DNA of 64,000 bases from Alphaproteobacteria bacterium (GTDB taxonomy: Bacteria > Pseudomonadota > Alphaproteobacteria > Geminicoccales > Geminicoccaceae). Positions 37,101 through 46,137 of the stretch are shown in pieces. The notes under the pieces were generated by a model that had not been told where the DNA came from, ran no database searches, and saw nothing but the letters and a program-made list of their open reading frames with translations. A program made the translations under genes and the position numbers. Numbering within the stretch: the first letter of the stretch is position 1; each line of letters opens with the position of its first letter. The stretch spans positions 186,001 through 250,000 of the forward strand of contig JALSGP010000033.1 of assembly GCA_026982705.1 (NCBI GenBank), written 5' to 3'.

Positions 37101-37931
37101 GAAGCCGCCGGCGGCGAAGGCGGTGAGGTTGAGCACCACCTCCGGCCGCACCCGGGCGAGGAAGCCGGGGAGCGCCGCCGTCGCCGCCCCGTCGCGCAGG
37201 CTCGCGAGGAAGACCGGAAGCGGCGTGAGGCCCAGCCGGTCCAGCTCCCCGGCGAGGGCCGCCACGGCGGCGAGATCCCCCGCCTGCACCAGCGCCCGGT
37301 AGAAGAGGAGGAGGGCCGGCGGCCGTCCCGCCGCCACCCGCGCCGCCAGCGCCTCCAGGGACACGATCCCCTCCCGCGGGCACCAGCCGCCGAGGCGTGG
37401 CAGGGGGCGGATCGGCGGCACCGTCACCGCCCGGCCGAGATGGCGGGCGAGCCGGCGCAGCAGGGCGCGGGCATTGTCCACGCCGCCGGCGTCGAAGGCG
37501 GCGAGGAGTTCGGCGCGGAGCGCCGCCGGCACGGTGGAGAGGCGGGCGAGCTCCGGATCGTCGCCCCCCTCGCCCGGCAGGAGCGCGAGCTGGAAGCGGC
37601 CCTCGCCGGCGGCCGCGGCGAGGCGTTCGACGCCGTAGCGCCAGTAACCGATGCCGCCCAGCAGCCGAACCACCACCAGGCGCGAGGCGGCGAGCGTCTT
37701 CTCCAGCAGCAGGTCGACGGAATAGGGGTGGCCCAGCCGGGTCCAGTTGGCGAGGCGCAGGGTCCAGCACCGGGCCGGATCGCCGGCGTGGGCGGCGGCG
37801 AGGGCGGCGAGGTCGCTGTCGGCGGCGGACAGCACGACGATGTCGGCCGGCGGCAGGTCGAGGTCGACCGCCTCCTCCACGTCGGCCGCCCCCGCCTCGA
37901 GGGTGCTCAGCAGGTGCACGGCGGGATCCAC
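34170..37931 (-). CDS. cobN: cobaltochelatase subunit CobN
   Basis: 1253 residues, usual length. CobN is the large subunit of the aerobic cobaltochelatase (with CobS and CobT) that inserts Co2+ into hydrogenobyrinic acid a,c-diamide for vitamin B12. The long central part carries chelatase segments such as AVVHLGKHGNLEWLPGKAAA, RRIALSAWGTANMRTGGEDI, GLQVPIDTGAWVDRREL and ERSNPDAFREILARFAEAIR. Length and the segments SGFFRDAFPAQIELLDDAV favour CobN over the related magnesium chelatase BchH. No other cob/cbi gene is near, and the 100 bp upstream are too short for a cobalamin riboswitch. Start GTG 37931 has GGAGGGGG about 12 bases upstream; GTG 37919 is an alternative. tRNA-Leu lies on the other strand upstream. 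Confidence 0.95.
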   Translation of the reverse strand: MDPAVHLLSTLEAGAADVEEAVDLDLPPADIVVLSAADSDLAALAAAHAGDPARCWTLRLANWTRLGHPYSVDLLLEKTLAASRLVVVRLLGGIGYWRYGVERLAAAAGEGRFQLALLPGEGGDDPELARLSTVPAALRAELLAAFDAGGVDNARALLRRLARHLGRAVTVPPIRPLPRLGGWCPREGIVSLEALAARVAAGRPPALLLFYRALVQAGDLAAVAALAGELDRLGLTPLPVFLASLRDGAATAALPGFLARVRPEVVLNLTAFAAGGFDGTPGAALAGCDAPVLQLLAPRTPRATWAEDPRGLGPRDLAMQLVLPEVDGRIATRPVAFKETARRDPETGLAVTRWVPDPGGVAAACTLARNWVRLRRTPPAERRVALVLANYPARDGRLANGVGLDVPASAVAVLRWLAEAGYRVVDLPPDGDALMARLREGPTNALHRRPRVVRVALPLARYRAHFARLPEAVRRAVTARWGEPEADPRLLDGAFPLPVLPLGRVVVAIQPARGYERDPRETYHDPDLPPPHAYLAFYFWLLEEFGAQAVVHLGKHGNLEWLPGKAAALSESCFPAALLPPVPHLYPFIVNDPGEGSQAKRRTAAVVVDHLTPPLGRAGLYGELAELARLVDEYAQAQGLDPRRLAPLREEILDRSRALGLDRDLALDGLPEEARLRAIDNHLCELGELQIRTGLHVLGRSPAGEVRAELLAALVRAPRGRGEGGDAALPRALARDLELAPDPFAAEPAAPWTGSRPPALAALDDAPWRSVGDTLERLERLALELVAGRRRPEVGWTRTRAVLARVREELAPRLDACGPAEKAGLLAGLAGRRVPPGPSGAPTRGRVEVLPTGRNFFSVDPRTVPTPAAFALGRRAAEELVEHVFQTTGDWPRRIALSAWGTANMRTGGEDIAEALALLGCRPVWEEGSGRVLGVEVLPASVLGRPRVDVVLRVSGFFRDAFPAQIELLDDAVRRVAALDEPPEVNPLAAAARAEEAELAARGLDAATARRLATLRIFGSKPGAYGAGLQVPIDTGAWVDRRELAGVYLAWSGFAYGRGTHGRAARALLERRLAAVEAVVHNQDNREHDLLDSDDYYQFLGGLTAAVGELAGTEPLVLFGDHADPERPRVRRLQEEIGRVVRARAANPRWIRGMMRHGYKGAFEIAATVDYLFAFAATTRCVGEHHFDALFRAYVEDAEVRTFLERSNPDAFREILARFAEAIRRGLWRPRRNAVHATLDAFATDGGKDRREG

Positions 37932-38032
37932 CTCGGGGCGCCCCCTCCATAGCGCCGCCGGCGGCGGCGGGGGAGGGGGCGCGGGGCTTGAAAGCCCCGG
38001 GGCCCTTCGCTAAGTCAGGGCCGCGACACGGT

Positions 38033-38119
38033 GCGGCCGTGGCGGAATTGGTAGACGCGCCAGCTTGAGGGGCTGGTGGGGGCAACCCCGTGGAAGTTCG
38101 AGTCTTCTCGGCCGCACCA
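38033..38119 (+). tRNA. tRNA-Leu (anticodon GAG)
   Basis: An 87-nt tRNA. The acceptor stem pairs GCGGCCG (38033-38039) with CGGCCGC (38109-38115), followed by discriminator A and an encoded CCA. The anticodon stem CCAGC/GCTGG encloses TTGAGGG with anticodon GAG at 38067-38069, reading CTC and CTT. The long variable arm GGTGGGGGCAACCCCG-like and the TTCGAGTCTTC-type T arm fit a class II leucine tRNA. A T-rich stretch (ATTTTCTTTT) follows at once. Confidence 0.97.
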
Positions 38120-38220
38120 ATTTTCTTTTCCCGTGTCGGCCAGCCACGTGAGCACACCGGGTCGCGGGCGCGCGGATCCGGGATCGGGCGTCACGCACCC
38201 GGCGTCGGGGAGGTGGTGCG

Positions 38221-40521
38221 ATGACCGGCGGATCCGATCGACTGCGCGAGGAGGCGCTCGACTATCACGAGCGGCCGAACCCCGGCAAGCTCGCCGTGGT
38301 GCCCACCAAGCCCCTCGCCACCCAGCGCGATCTCTCCCTCGCCTATTCGCCGGGGGTGGCCGCCGCCTGCGAGGCCATCGCCGCCGATCCCGCCGCCGCC
38401 GCCCGCTACACCGTGCGCGGCAATCTGGTGGCGGTGATCACCGACGGCAGCGCCGTGCTCGGCCTCGGCCGCATCGGCCCCCTCGCCGCCAAACCGGTGA
38501 TGGAGGGCAAGGCGGTCCTCTTCAAGAAGTTCGCCGACATCGACGCCTTCGACATCGAGGTGGCGGCGCGGGATCCCGATCATTTCGTCGAGGTGGTGGC
38601 GGCGCTGGAGCCCACCTTCGGCGCCGTCAACCTCGAGGACATCCGCGCCCCGCAGTGCTTCGAGATCGAACGCCGACTGCAGGAGCGGATGAACATTCCC
38701 GTCTTTCACGACGACCAGCACGGCACCGCCATCATCGTCGCCGCCGCCCTCCTCAATGCCCTGCTGCTGGTGGAGAAGGAACTGGATCGCGTCCGTCTCG
38801 TGACCGCCGGCGCCGGCGCGGCCGCCCTCGCCACCCTCGATCTCCTGGAGAAGCTGGGCCTGCGCCGGGAGAACGTGATCGTCACCGACATCGCCGGAGT
38901 GGTCCACGAGGGGCGCCGGGAGGAGATGGATCCGTGGAAGGCCCGCTGGGCGCGCCCCACGGCCCTCCGCACCCTCGAGGAGGCCATCGCCGGCGCCGAC
39001 GTCTTCCTCGGTCTCTCGGCTCCGCGGGTGCTGCGGCCGGAGTGGGTGGCGCGGATGGCCGAGCGTCCCATCGTCTTCGCCCTCGCCAATCCGGTGCCGG
39101 AGATCCTGCCCGAGGAGGCGAAGGCGGTGCGGCCGGACGCCATCGTCGCCACCGGCCGCAGCGACTATCCCAACCAGGTCAACAACGTCCTCTGTTTCCC
39201 CTTCCTCTTCCGCGGCGCCCTCGACGTGGGCGCCACCCGCATCGACGACGCCATGAAGAAGGCGGCGGTGGAGGCCCTGGCCCGCCTCGCCCGCACCGTC
39301 ACCCCCGACGTGGTGGCCATGGCCTACGGCCTCGAGAGCCTCTCCTTCGGCCCCGACTATCTCATTCCCAAGCCCTTCGATCCGCGCCTGATGGTGGAGA
39401 TCCCGCCGGCGGTGGCGAAGGCGGCCATGGACTCCGGCGTCGCCACCCGTCCCATCGCCGATCTCGAGGCCTATCGCCGCGAGCTGGAACGGAAGGTCTA
39501 TCGCTCCGGTTTCCTCATGAAGCCCGTCTTCGAGCGGGTGAAGGCGGAGCCGCAGCGGGTCTGCTTCGCCGACGGCGAGGAGGAGCGGGTGCTGCGGGCG
39601 GTGCAGGTGGTGGTGGAGGAGGGGCTGGCCCGCCCCATCCTGATCGGCCGTCCCGAGGTGGTGCGCACGCGCATCGAGCGCTACGGCCTCACCGTCCGTC
39701 CGGGCGAGCACTTCGAGCTGGTCAACCCCGACTACGATCCCCGCTACCGGGAATACGTGGACTTCTACTTCGCGCGCATGGGCCGGCGCGGGGTCACACC
39801 CCAGCTCGCCCGCGAGATCGTGCGCACCCGCCGCACGGTGATCGGCGCCATCATGGTGGCCCGCGGCGAGGCCGACGCCCTGATCGCCGGGCCGGTGGGG
39901 GTCTTCGAGAGCCACCTGCGCCACATCACCGGCGTGCTGGGGCTGGATCCGGGCCTGCACGAGGCCGCCACCGTCCACGCCCTGGTGCTGCCGGACGGCG
40001 TGCTGTTCCTCGCCGACACCTATGTCACCTACGAGCCGGACGCCGAGCGGCTGGCCGAGATCGCCCTCGCCGCCGCCGAGGTGGTGCGCCGCTTCGGCCT
40101 CGTTCCCAAGGTGGCGCTGGTCTCCCACAGCAATTTCGGCAGCCGCGACACGCCCAGTTCGCTCCGGGTCCGCGAGGCCCTGGCGCGGATCCGGGCGCGG
40201 GCGCCGGAGCTGGAGGTGGACGGCGAGATGCACGCCGACGCCGCCCTCTCGCAGGAGATCCGCGACCGCATCCTGCCCGGCTCCACCCTCCGCGGGCGCG
40301 CCAATCTGCTGGTGATGCCGGGACTGGACGCCGCCAATGTGGCCTTCAATCTGGCCAAGGTGGTGACGGGGGCGGTGGCGGTGGGCCCGATCCTGGTGGG
40401 GCCGGCACGGCCCGCCCACGTGGTCACCGCCTCGGTGACCACCCGCGGCATCGTCAACATGACGGCCATCGCCGCGCTGGATGCCATCCTGCGCCGCCAG
40501 CGGGAACGGGGTGACGGATGA
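38221..40521 (+). CDS. maeB: NADP-dependent malic enzyme, MaeB type (malic domain plus phosphotransacetylase domain)
   Basis: 766 residues. It decarboxylates malate to pyruvate with reduction of NADP, giving reducing power and linking the TCA cycle to pyruvate. The N-terminal ~420 residues are the malic enzyme domain ([60 protein letters not shown]). The C-terminal ~330 residues are a phosphotransacetylase-like domain ([20 protein letters not shown] and [20 protein letters not shown]) that is regulatory, binding acetyl-CoA, and lacks PTA activity in studied enzymes. GGGGAGG precedes the ATG. The stop overlaps mgtE by 4 bp (ATGA). Confidence 0.95.
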   Translation: MTGGSDRLREEALDYHERPNPGKLAVVPTKPLATQRDLSLAYSPGVAAACEAIAADPAAAARYTVRGNLVAVITDGSAVLGLGRIGPLAAKPVMEGKAVLFKKFADIDAFDIEVAARDPDHFVEVVAALEPTFGAVNLEDIRAPQCFEIERRLQERMNIPVFHDDQHGTAIIVAAALLNALLLVEKELDRVRLVTAGAGAAALATLDLLEKLGLRRENVIVTDIAGVVHEGRREEMDPWKARWARPTALRTLEEAIAGADVFLGLSAPRVLRPEWVARMAERPIVFALANPVPEILPEEAKAVRPDAIVATGRSDYPNQVNNVLCFPFLFRGALDVGATRIDDAMKKAAVEALARLARTVTPDVVAMAYGLESLSFGPDYLIPKPFDPRLMVEIPPAVAKAAMDSGVATRPIADLEAYRRELERKVYRSGFLMKPVFERVKAEPQRVCFADGEEERVLRAVQVVVEEGLARPILIGRPEVVRTRIERYGLTVRPGEHFELVNPDYDPRYREYVDFYFARMGRRGVTPQLAREIVRTRRTVIGAIMVARGEADALIAGPVGVFESHLRHITGVLGLDPGLHEAATVHALVLPDGVLFLADTYVTYEPDAERLAEIALAAAEVVRRFGLVPKVALVSHSNFGSRDTPSSLRVREALARIRARAPELEVDGEMHADAALSQEIRDRILPGSTLRGRANLLVMPGLDAANVAFNLAKVVTGAVAVGPILVGPARPAHVVTASVTTRGIVNMTAIAALDAILRRQRERGDG

Positions 40522-41903
40522 CGGAGCCGGCCGAGGTCCGCGAGACCCCGCCGCGCGAGCGCATCGGTCTCGACGAGGCGCTGGTGGCCGAGGTGCGGGA
40601 GGCGCTGGAGCGGGGGGACACTGCCCTCGCCACCGCCCTCGCCCGCACCCTCCACCCCTCCGATCTCGCCGATCTGCTGCAGCTCCTCGAGCCGGACCAG
40701 CGCCTGCGGCTGTTGCGGGCGCTGGGACCCGACGTGGATCCGGACACCTTCGCCTATCTCGACGAGACGGTGCGCGAGGAGCTGCTGGAGCGCCTCGGGC
40801 CGGAGTGGAGCGGCCGCATCGTCGCCGGACTGGACGTGGACGATGCGGTGGACGTGCTGGAGGATCTGGACCGGGCCGAGCGCGAGGCCATCCTCCGCCG
40901 CCTGCCCTTCCACGAGCGCATCGCCGTCGAGGAACAGCTCCGCTTCCCCGAGGACTCCGCCGGCCGGCTCATGCAGCGCGACTTCGTCGCGGTGCCGGAG
41001 TACTGGCTGGTGGGCCAGACCATCGACTATCTGCGCGCCACGCCGGGGCTGCCGGACGACTTCTACGACATCTTCATCGTCGATCCGCGCATGCGGCCGG
41101 TGGGCGGCGTGCCGGTGAGCCGGGTGCTGCGGAGCCGCCGCCAGGTGGCCATGCGCGATCTCAAGCTCAAGGAGCTCCATCTCATCCCCGCTACCATGGA
41201 CCAGGAGGAGGTGGCCTTCCTGTTCCGCCAGTACGGGCTGGTCTCGGCGCCGGTGGTGGACGGGGAGGGACGCATCATCGGCGTCGTCACCGTCGACGAC
41301 GTGGTGGACGTGATCGAGGAGGAGGCGGAGGAGGACATCCTGGCGCTGGGCGGCGTCAGCGAGACCGACGTCTTCGTGCCGCCGGCGGAGACGGTGCGCC
41401 GCCGCGCCCCCTGGCTGTTCGTCAATCTCCTCACCGCCGTGGTCGCCTCGGCGGTGATCGCCCTCTTCGAGGACACCATCGCGCGGGTGGTCTCCCTCGC
41501 CGTGCTGATGCCCATCGTCGCCAGCATGGGCGGCAACGCCGGCACCCAGACGCTGACGGTGGCGGTCCGGGCGCTGGCCACCCGCGAGCTCTCGCCGGCC
41601 AACGCCTCGCGGGTGATCGTCAAGGAGCTGCTGGCGGGGGCCATGAACGGGCTGCTGTTCCTGGCGGTGGGCGCGGGACTGGCGCTGGCGTGGTTCGGCG
41701 ATCCCGCGCTGGCCGCCGTCTTCGGCCTCGCCATGCTGGTCAATCTGGTGGCGGCGGCCCTCTCGGGGGTGGCGATCCCGCTCCTGCTCCACCGCCTCGG
41801 CCTCGATCCGGCGGTCTCCTCCTCGGTGTTCCTCACCACCGTCACCGACGTGGTGGGCTTCTTCGCCTTCCTCGGACTCGCGAAGCTGGTGCTGCTGGAC
41901 TAG
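40518..41903 (+). CDS. mgtE: magnesium transporter MgtE
   Basis: 461 residues. An inner-membrane Mg2+ channel. Domains: MgtE N superhelical region (about residues 35-140), a CBS pair (about 145-270: SAGRLMQRDFVAVPEYWLVG, VVDGEGRIIGVVTVDDVVDV), a connecting helix and a five-helix membrane domain (about 295-461). The pore segment is marked by MPIVASMGGNAGTQTLTVAV. Mg2+ binding by the cytosolic domains closes the channel. The ATG overlaps the stop of the malic enzyme gene, an enzyme that itself needs Mg2+ or Mn2+; whether that linkage matters is not known. The leucine operon starts 28 bp later and may share the transcript. Confidence 0.96.
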   Translation: MTEPAEVRETPPRERIGLDEALVAEVREALERGDTALATALARTLHPSDLADLLQLLEPDQRLRLLRALGPDVDPDTFAYLDETVREELLERLGPEWSGRIVAGLDVDDAVDVLEDLDRAEREAILRRLPFHERIAVEEQLRFPEDSAGRLMQRDFVAVPEYWLVGQTIDYLRATPGLPDDFYDIFIVDPRMRPVGGVPVSRVLRSRRQVAMRDLKLKELHLIPATMDQEEVAFLFRQYGLVSAPVVDGEGRIIGVVTVDDVVDVIEEEAEEDILALGGVSETDVFVPPAETVRRRAPWLFVNLLTAVVASAVIALFEDTIARVVSLAVLMPIVASMGGNAGTQTLTVAVRALATRELSPANASRVIVKELLAGAMNGLLFLAVGAGLALAWFGDPALAAVFGLAMLVNLVAAALSGVAIPLLLHRLGLDPAVSSSVFLTTVTDVVGFFAFLGLAKLVLLD

Positions 41904-41930
41904 AAGGGGGCCGCAGCGGGGAGGAGCGGC

Positions 41931-43109
41931 GTGAGCTTCTGGAACTTCCACACCCCTTCCATGTCCTTCGACATCGGCGAGACCGCCGAGGCCATCCGCG
42001 AGACGGTGCGCCGTTTCGCCGAGGCGGAGATCGCGCCGCGGGCCGACGCCATCGACCGGGAGGACCGCTTCCCGCGGGAACTGTGGCCGAAGCTGGGGGC
42101 GCTCGGGGTGCTGGGCGTCACCGTGGAGGAGGAATACGGCGGCGCCGGCCTCGGCTATCTCGAACATCTGGTGGCCATGGAGGAGATCAGCCGTGCCTCC
42201 GGCGCCATCGGCCTCTCCTACGGCGCCCATTCCAACCTCTGCGTGAACCAGATCCGTCTCAACGGCACGGAGGCGCAGAAGCGGCGCTATCTGCCGAAGC
42301 TGATCTCGGGCGAGTGGGTGGGAGCGCTGGCCATGAGCGAGCCCGGCGCCGGCTCCGACGTGGTCTCCATGACCACCCGCGCCGAACGCCGCGGCGACCG
42401 CTGGCTCCTCCACGGACGCAAGATGTGGATCACCAACGGCTCCGAGGCCGACGTGGTGGTGGTCTACGCCAAGACCACGCCCGAGGCGGGTTCGCGGGGC
42501 ATCACCGCCTTCCTCGTCGAACGGGGCTTCCCCGGCTTCGCCGTGGGCCAGAAGCTGGACAAGCTGGGCATGCGCGGCTCGCCCACCTGCGAACTGCTGT
42601 TCGACGGCTGTGAGGTGCCGGCGGAGAACGTGCTGGGCGAGGTGGACCGGGGCGTGCGCGTGCTCATGCGTGGTCTCGACTACGAACGGCTGGTACTGGC
42701 GGGCGGTCCCCTCGGCATCATGACCGCCTGCCTCGACACCGTGCTGCCCTATGTCCACGAACGGCACCAGTTCGGGCAGCCCATCGGCACCTTCGAGCTG
42801 ATGCAGGGTAAGATCGCCGACATGTACACCCGCTGGAACGCGGCCCGTGCCTACGCCTACATGTGCGCCAAGGCGGCGGACTCGGGCCGGCTCACCCGTC
42901 GCGACGCGGCGGCCTGTCTGCTGTTCGCCTCGGAGAGCGCGGTGCGGGTGGCGCTGGAGGCGATCCAGGCCCTCGGGGGCAACGGCTACGTCAACGACTA
43001 TCCCACGGGGCGCTTCCTGCGGGATGCCAAGCTCTACGACATCGGCGCCGGCACCAACGAGATCCGCCGCATGCTCGTCGGTCGGGAGCTGTTCGAGATC
43101 ACGCGCTGA
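41931..43109 (+). CDS. ivd: isovaleryl-CoA dehydrogenase
   Basis: 392 residues. It oxidises isovaleryl-CoA to 3-methylcrotonyl-CoA in leucine breakdown, with ETF as acceptor. The N-terminal [40 protein letters not shown] and [18 protein letters not shown] are typical. The usual YEGT catalytic glutamate is replaced ([17 protein letters not shown]), and the base is instead Glu252 in [15 protein letters not shown], the arrangement of IVD. The GTG has GGGGAGG six bases upstream. It opens the operon with the isomerase-like gene, mccB, hydratase, mccA and HMG-CoA lyase. Confidence 0.95.
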   Translation: MSFWNFHTPSMSFDIGETAEAIRETVRRFAEAEIAPRADAIDREDRFPRELWPKLGALGVLGVTVEEEYGGAGLGYLEHLVAMEEISRASGAIGLSYGAHSNLCVNQIRLNGTEAQKRRYLPKLISGEWVGALAMSEPGAGSDVVSMTTRAERRGDRWLLHGRKMWITNGSEADVVVVYAKTTPEAGSRGITAFLVERGFPGFAVGQKLDKLGMRGSPTCELLFDGCEVPAENVLGEVDRGVRVLMRGLDYERLVLAGGPLGIMTACLDTVLPYVHERHQFGQPIGTFELMQGKIADMYTRWNAARAYAYMCAKAADSGRLTRRDAAACLLFASESAVRVALEAIQALGGNGYVNDYPTGRFLRDAKLYDIGAGTNEIRRMLVGRELFEITR

Positions 43110-43126
43110 AGCGGAGACGGGACACG

Positions 43127-43738
43127 ATGAACGGCAAGCGCCCGATCGAGTTCTACTTCGAGTTCGCGAGCCCCTACGGCTATCTCGCCAGTACCCAGAT
43201 CGACGACATCGCCGCCCGCTACGGACGCGAGGTGGTGTGGAAGCCCATCATGCTCGGCGCGGCACTGAAGCTCACCGGTTCGAAGCCCCTCGCCACGGTG
43301 CCGCTCAAGAAGGACTACTTCCTGCGCGACATCCAGCGCTTCGCCCGCCTGCTCGACGTGCCGCTGCGGCTGCCGCCGGTGATGCCCATGAACTCGCTGG
43401 CCGCCAGCCGCGCCTTCTGGTGGATCCACGACACCCGCGGCCACTGCCACGCCCGCAAGTTCGCCCGCGCCCTCTTCCGCGCCCACTGGGTTGAGGGCCG
43501 CGACATGTCCGCGCCCGAACAGGTGGCCGAGGTGGCGGCCGAACTCGGCCACGCGCGTGAGGAGCTGATCGCGGCGGTCCAGGATCCGCGGATCAAGGCC
43601 CGGCTCCGGGAGGAGACGGACCGCTCCATCGCCCGGGGCGTCTTCGGCTCCCCCTTCGTCTTCGTGGACGACGAACCCTTCTGGGGCGCCGATCGTCTCG
43701 ACCAGGTGGAACGCTGGCTCGCCACCGGCGGCTGGTGA
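43127..43738 (+). CDS. DsbA-fold 2-hydroxychromene-2-carboxylate isomerase family protein
   Basis: 203 residues. N-terminal [20 protein letters not shown] is the family start: a thioredoxin/DsbA fold (GST kappa class) with SPY in place of CxxC, where the serine activates glutathione. [20 protein letters not shown] and [12 protein letters not shown] at the C-terminus are conserved. Studied members isomerise 2-hydroxychromene-2-carboxylate in naphthalene degradation with glutathione. Here it lies 17 bp after ivd and 1 bp before mccB, inside a leucine operon where no such substrate is expected, so the actual role is probably different: perhaps glutathione-dependent handling of a reactive enoyl compound. 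Confidence 0.85.
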   Translation: MNGKRPIEFYFEFASPYGYLASTQIDDIAARYGREVVWKPIMLGAALKLTGSKPLATVPLKKDYFLRDIQRFARLLDVPLRLPPVMPMNSLAASRAFWWIHDTRGHCHARKFARALFRAHWVEGRDMSAPEQVAEVAAELGHAREELIAAVQDPRIKARLREETDRSIARGVFGSPFVFVDDEPFWGADRLDQVERWLATGGW

Positions 43739-43739
43739 G

Positions 43740-45347
43740 ATGAGCGTCCTCGAGAGCCGCATCGACCGGCGCGATCCCGTCTTCCGCCGCCGCTACGCCC
43801 ACCATCGCCGTCTCGCCGAGGAGCTGCGCGGACTCCTCGCCCGCATCGCCCGCGGCGGACCCGAGCGCGCCCGGGCGCGCCATCTCGCCCGTGGCAAGCT
43901 GCTGCCGCGCGAACGGATCGAGGCGCTGATCGACCCCGGCAGTCCCTTCCTCGAACTGTCGCCCCTCGCCGGTCTCGACCTCTACGAGGAGGAGGTCCCT
44001 GCGGGCGGGCTGATCACCGGCATCGGCCGGGTGTGCGGGCGCGAATGCGTGATCGTCGCCAACGACGCGACGGTGAAGGGCGGCACCTACTACCCGATCA
44101 CCGTCAAGAAGCACGTGCGCGCCCAGGAGATCGCCCGCGCCAACCGGCTGCCCTGCATCTATCTGGTGGACTCCGGCGGCGCCAATCTGCCGCATCAGGA
44201 CGAGGTGTTCCCCGACCGCGAGCATTTCGGCCGCATCTTCTACAACCAGGCCACCATGTCCGCCGAGGGCATCCCCCAGATCGCGGTGGTGATGGGCTCG
44301 TGCACCGCCGGCGGCGCCTATGTGCCGGCCATGGCCGACGAGACCGTCATCGTCCGCGATCAGGGCACCATCTTCCTGGGCGGACCGCCGCTGGTGCGGG
44401 CGGCCACGGGCGAGGTGGTGACGGCGGAGGAACTCGGCGGCGGCGACGTCCACACCCGCGTCTCCGGCGTCGCCGACCATCTGGCGGAGGACGACCGCCA
44501 TGCCCTCGAACTGTGCCGGCGCATCGTCGCCGATCTGCCGCCGCCCGCGCGGGCGGTGCTGGACGTGGTGGAGCCGGAAGAACCCCTCTATCCCGCCGAC
44601 GATCTCTACGGCATCCTTCCCGAGGATCTGCGCGAACCCCTCGCCATCCGCGAGGTGATCGCCCGCCTCGTGGACGGCTCGGTGTTCCACGAGTTCAAGG
44701 CCCGCTACGGCACCACCCTGGTCTGCGGCTTCGCCCGCATCTGGGGCTATCCCGTGGGCATCCTCGCCAACGACGGCGTGCTCTTCTCCGAGTCCGCCCG
44801 CAAGGGGGCGCATTTCGTGGAGCTCTGCTGCCAGCGCCGCATCCCCCTCCTCTTCCTCCAGAACATCACCGGCTTCATGGTGGGGAAGAAATACGAGCAC
44901 GGCGGCATCGCCCGCGACGGCGCCAAGCTGGTGACGGCGGTGGCCTGCGCGCGGGTGCCCAAGTTCACCGTCCTCGTCGGCGGCAGCTTCGGCGCCGGCA
45001 ACTACGCCATGTGCGGCCGCGCCTACGAGCCGCGCTTCCTGTGGATGTGGCCGAATGCCCGCATCTCGGTGATGGGGGGCGAGCAGGCGGCGAGTGTCCT
45101 GGCGCGGATCCGCCGCGACGCGCTGGAGGGGCGGGGCGAGAGCTGGAGCGCCGAGGAGGAGGAGGCCTTCAAGGCACCCATCCGCGAGCGCTACGAGCGC
45201 CAGGGCCATCCCTACTACGCCAGCGCCCGGCTGTGGGACGACGGGGTGCTGGATCCGGTGGACACCCGTCGCACCCTGGCGCTGGCCCTCGCCGCCGCCC
45301 TCAACGCGCCCATTCCCGAGACCCGTTTCGGCATCTTCCGGATGTAG
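43740..45347 (+). CDS. mccB: methylcrotonoyl-CoA carboxylase, carboxyltransferase (beta) subunit
   Basis: 535 residues. It transfers carboxyl from biotin to 3-methylcrotonyl-CoA, giving 3-methylglutaconyl-CoA. [78 protein letters not shown] and [20 protein letters not shown] are hallmark MCC-beta segments and separate it from propionyl-CoA carboxylase. The start is 1 base after the isomerase-like gene. With mccA (46.1 kb) it forms the hetero-oligomeric enzyme; the gene between them encodes the next step, methylglutaconyl-CoA hydration. Confidence 0.97.
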   Translation: MSVLESRIDRRDPVFRRRYAHHRRLAEELRGLLARIARGGPERARARHLARGKLLPRERIEALIDPGSPFLELSPLAGLDLYEEEVPAGGLITGIGRVCGRECVIVANDATVKGGTYYPITVKKHVRAQEIARANRLPCIYLVDSGGANLPHQDEVFPDREHFGRIFYNQATMSAEGIPQIAVVMGSCTAGGAYVPAMADETVIVRDQGTIFLGGPPLVRAATGEVVTAEELGGGDVHTRVSGVADHLAEDDRHALELCRRIVADLPPPARAVLDVVEPEEPLYPADDLYGILPEDLREPLAIREVIARLVDGSVFHEFKARYGTTLVCGFARIWGYPVGILANDGVLFSESARKGAHFVELCCQRRIPLLFLQNITGFMVGKKYEHGGIARDGAKLVTAVACARVPKFTVLVGGSFGAGNYAMCGRAYEPRFLWMWPNARISVMGGEQAASVLARIRRDALEGRGESWSAEEEEAFKAPIRERYERQGHPYYASARLWDDGVLDPVDTRRTLALALAAALNAPIPETRFGIFRM

Positions 45348-45351
45348 CGTC

Positions 45352-46134
45352 ATGAGTCACACCCGCCTCGAGCGCGACGGGCCCCTCGCCGTCCTCACCC
45401 TCGACCGGCCGGAGCGTCACAACGCCTTCGACGACGCGCTGGTGGCCGAGCTCACCGGGCGTTTCGAGGCGCTGGCGGCGGATCGCGGGGTGCGCTGTCT
45501 CGTGCTCACGGGCGCCGGACGCAGCTTCTCCGCCGGGGCCGATCTCGCCTGGATGCGGCGGGCGGCCGACCACGGCTTCGAGGAGAACGTAGAGGACGCG
45601 CGGCGGCTGGAGCGCATGCTGCGCACCCTCGACGAGCTGCCGATGCCGACGGTGGCGATGGTGGACGGTGCGGCCATCGGCGGCGGCGTCGGGCTGGTGT
45701 GCGCCTGCGACCTGGCGGTGGCGTCCGACCGGGCCTTCTTCCAGCTCTCCGAGGTGCGCCTCGGACTGCTGCCGGCGGTGATCGCGCCCTTCGTCGTGCG
45801 GGCGATGGGAGAACGTGCCGCCCGCCGCTACATGCTCACCGCCGAGCGCATCGGCGCCGAGGAGGCGCGACGCCTCGGCCTGGTCCACGAGGTGGTGGAG
45901 GCGGGGGCGCTGGAGCGTAGGGTGCGGGCGCTGGTGGCGGAGATCCTGGCCGGCGGTCCCGAGGCCCAGGCGGAGGTGAAGCGGCTGCTGCGCACCATCC
46001 GTCGCCTCGACGGCTCGCTGCTGGCCGAGGCCACGGCCCGCGCCATCGCCGAGCGGCGGGCCAGCGCCGAGGGGCGCGAGGGCATCGCCGCCTTCCTGGA
46101 GAAGCGGCGGCCGGCCTGGCGCGGGGAGGCGTGA
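45352..46134 (+). CDS. enoyl-CoA hydratase, probable methylglutaconyl-CoA hydratase
   Basis: 260 residues, crotonase fold. The oxyanion-hole segments CLVLTGAGRSFSAGADLAWM (about residues 49-68) and MVDGAAIGGGVGLVCACDL (about 100-118) are intact. It is placed between mccB and mccA, exactly where LiuC/AUH-type 3-methylglutaconyl-CoA hydratases occur, so it should form HMG-CoA for the lyase encoded at the end of the operon. SEVRLGLLPAVIAPFVVRAM is typical of that group. ATG 45352 lies 2 bp after the mccB stop region. Gene-level specificity rests mainly on context. Confidence 0.9.
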   Translation: MSHTRLERDGPLAVLTLDRPERHNAFDDALVAELTGRFEALAADRGVRCLVLTGAGRSFSAGADLAWMRRAADHGFEENVEDARRLERMLRTLDELPMPTVAMVDGAAIGGGVGLVCACDLAVASDRAFFQLSEVRLGLLPAVIAPFVVRAMGERAARRYMLTAERIGAEEARRLGLVHEVVEAGALERRVRALVAEILAGGPEAQAEVKRLLRTIRRLDGSLLAEATARAIAERRASAEGREGIAAFLEKRRPAWRGEA

Positions 46135-46137
46135 GCC

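Noticed and set aside
37932-38032. Cobalamin riboswitch upstream of cobN
   Set aside because: Only about 100 bp separate cobN from tRNA-Leu, and no B12-box-like sequence was seen.
38112-38131. T-rich stretch after tRNA-Leu as an intrinsic terminator
   Set aside because: There is a T-rich run but no separate GC-rich stem directly before it beyond the tRNA itself, so I did not list it as a feature.
33388-38157. A 1589-codon open frame on the minus strand, and its large plus-strand counterpart, over the cobN region
   Set aside because: They are shadows produced by high GC. Only the cobN frame gives a recognisable protein; the others are Arg/Gly/Pro-rich without conserved motifs.
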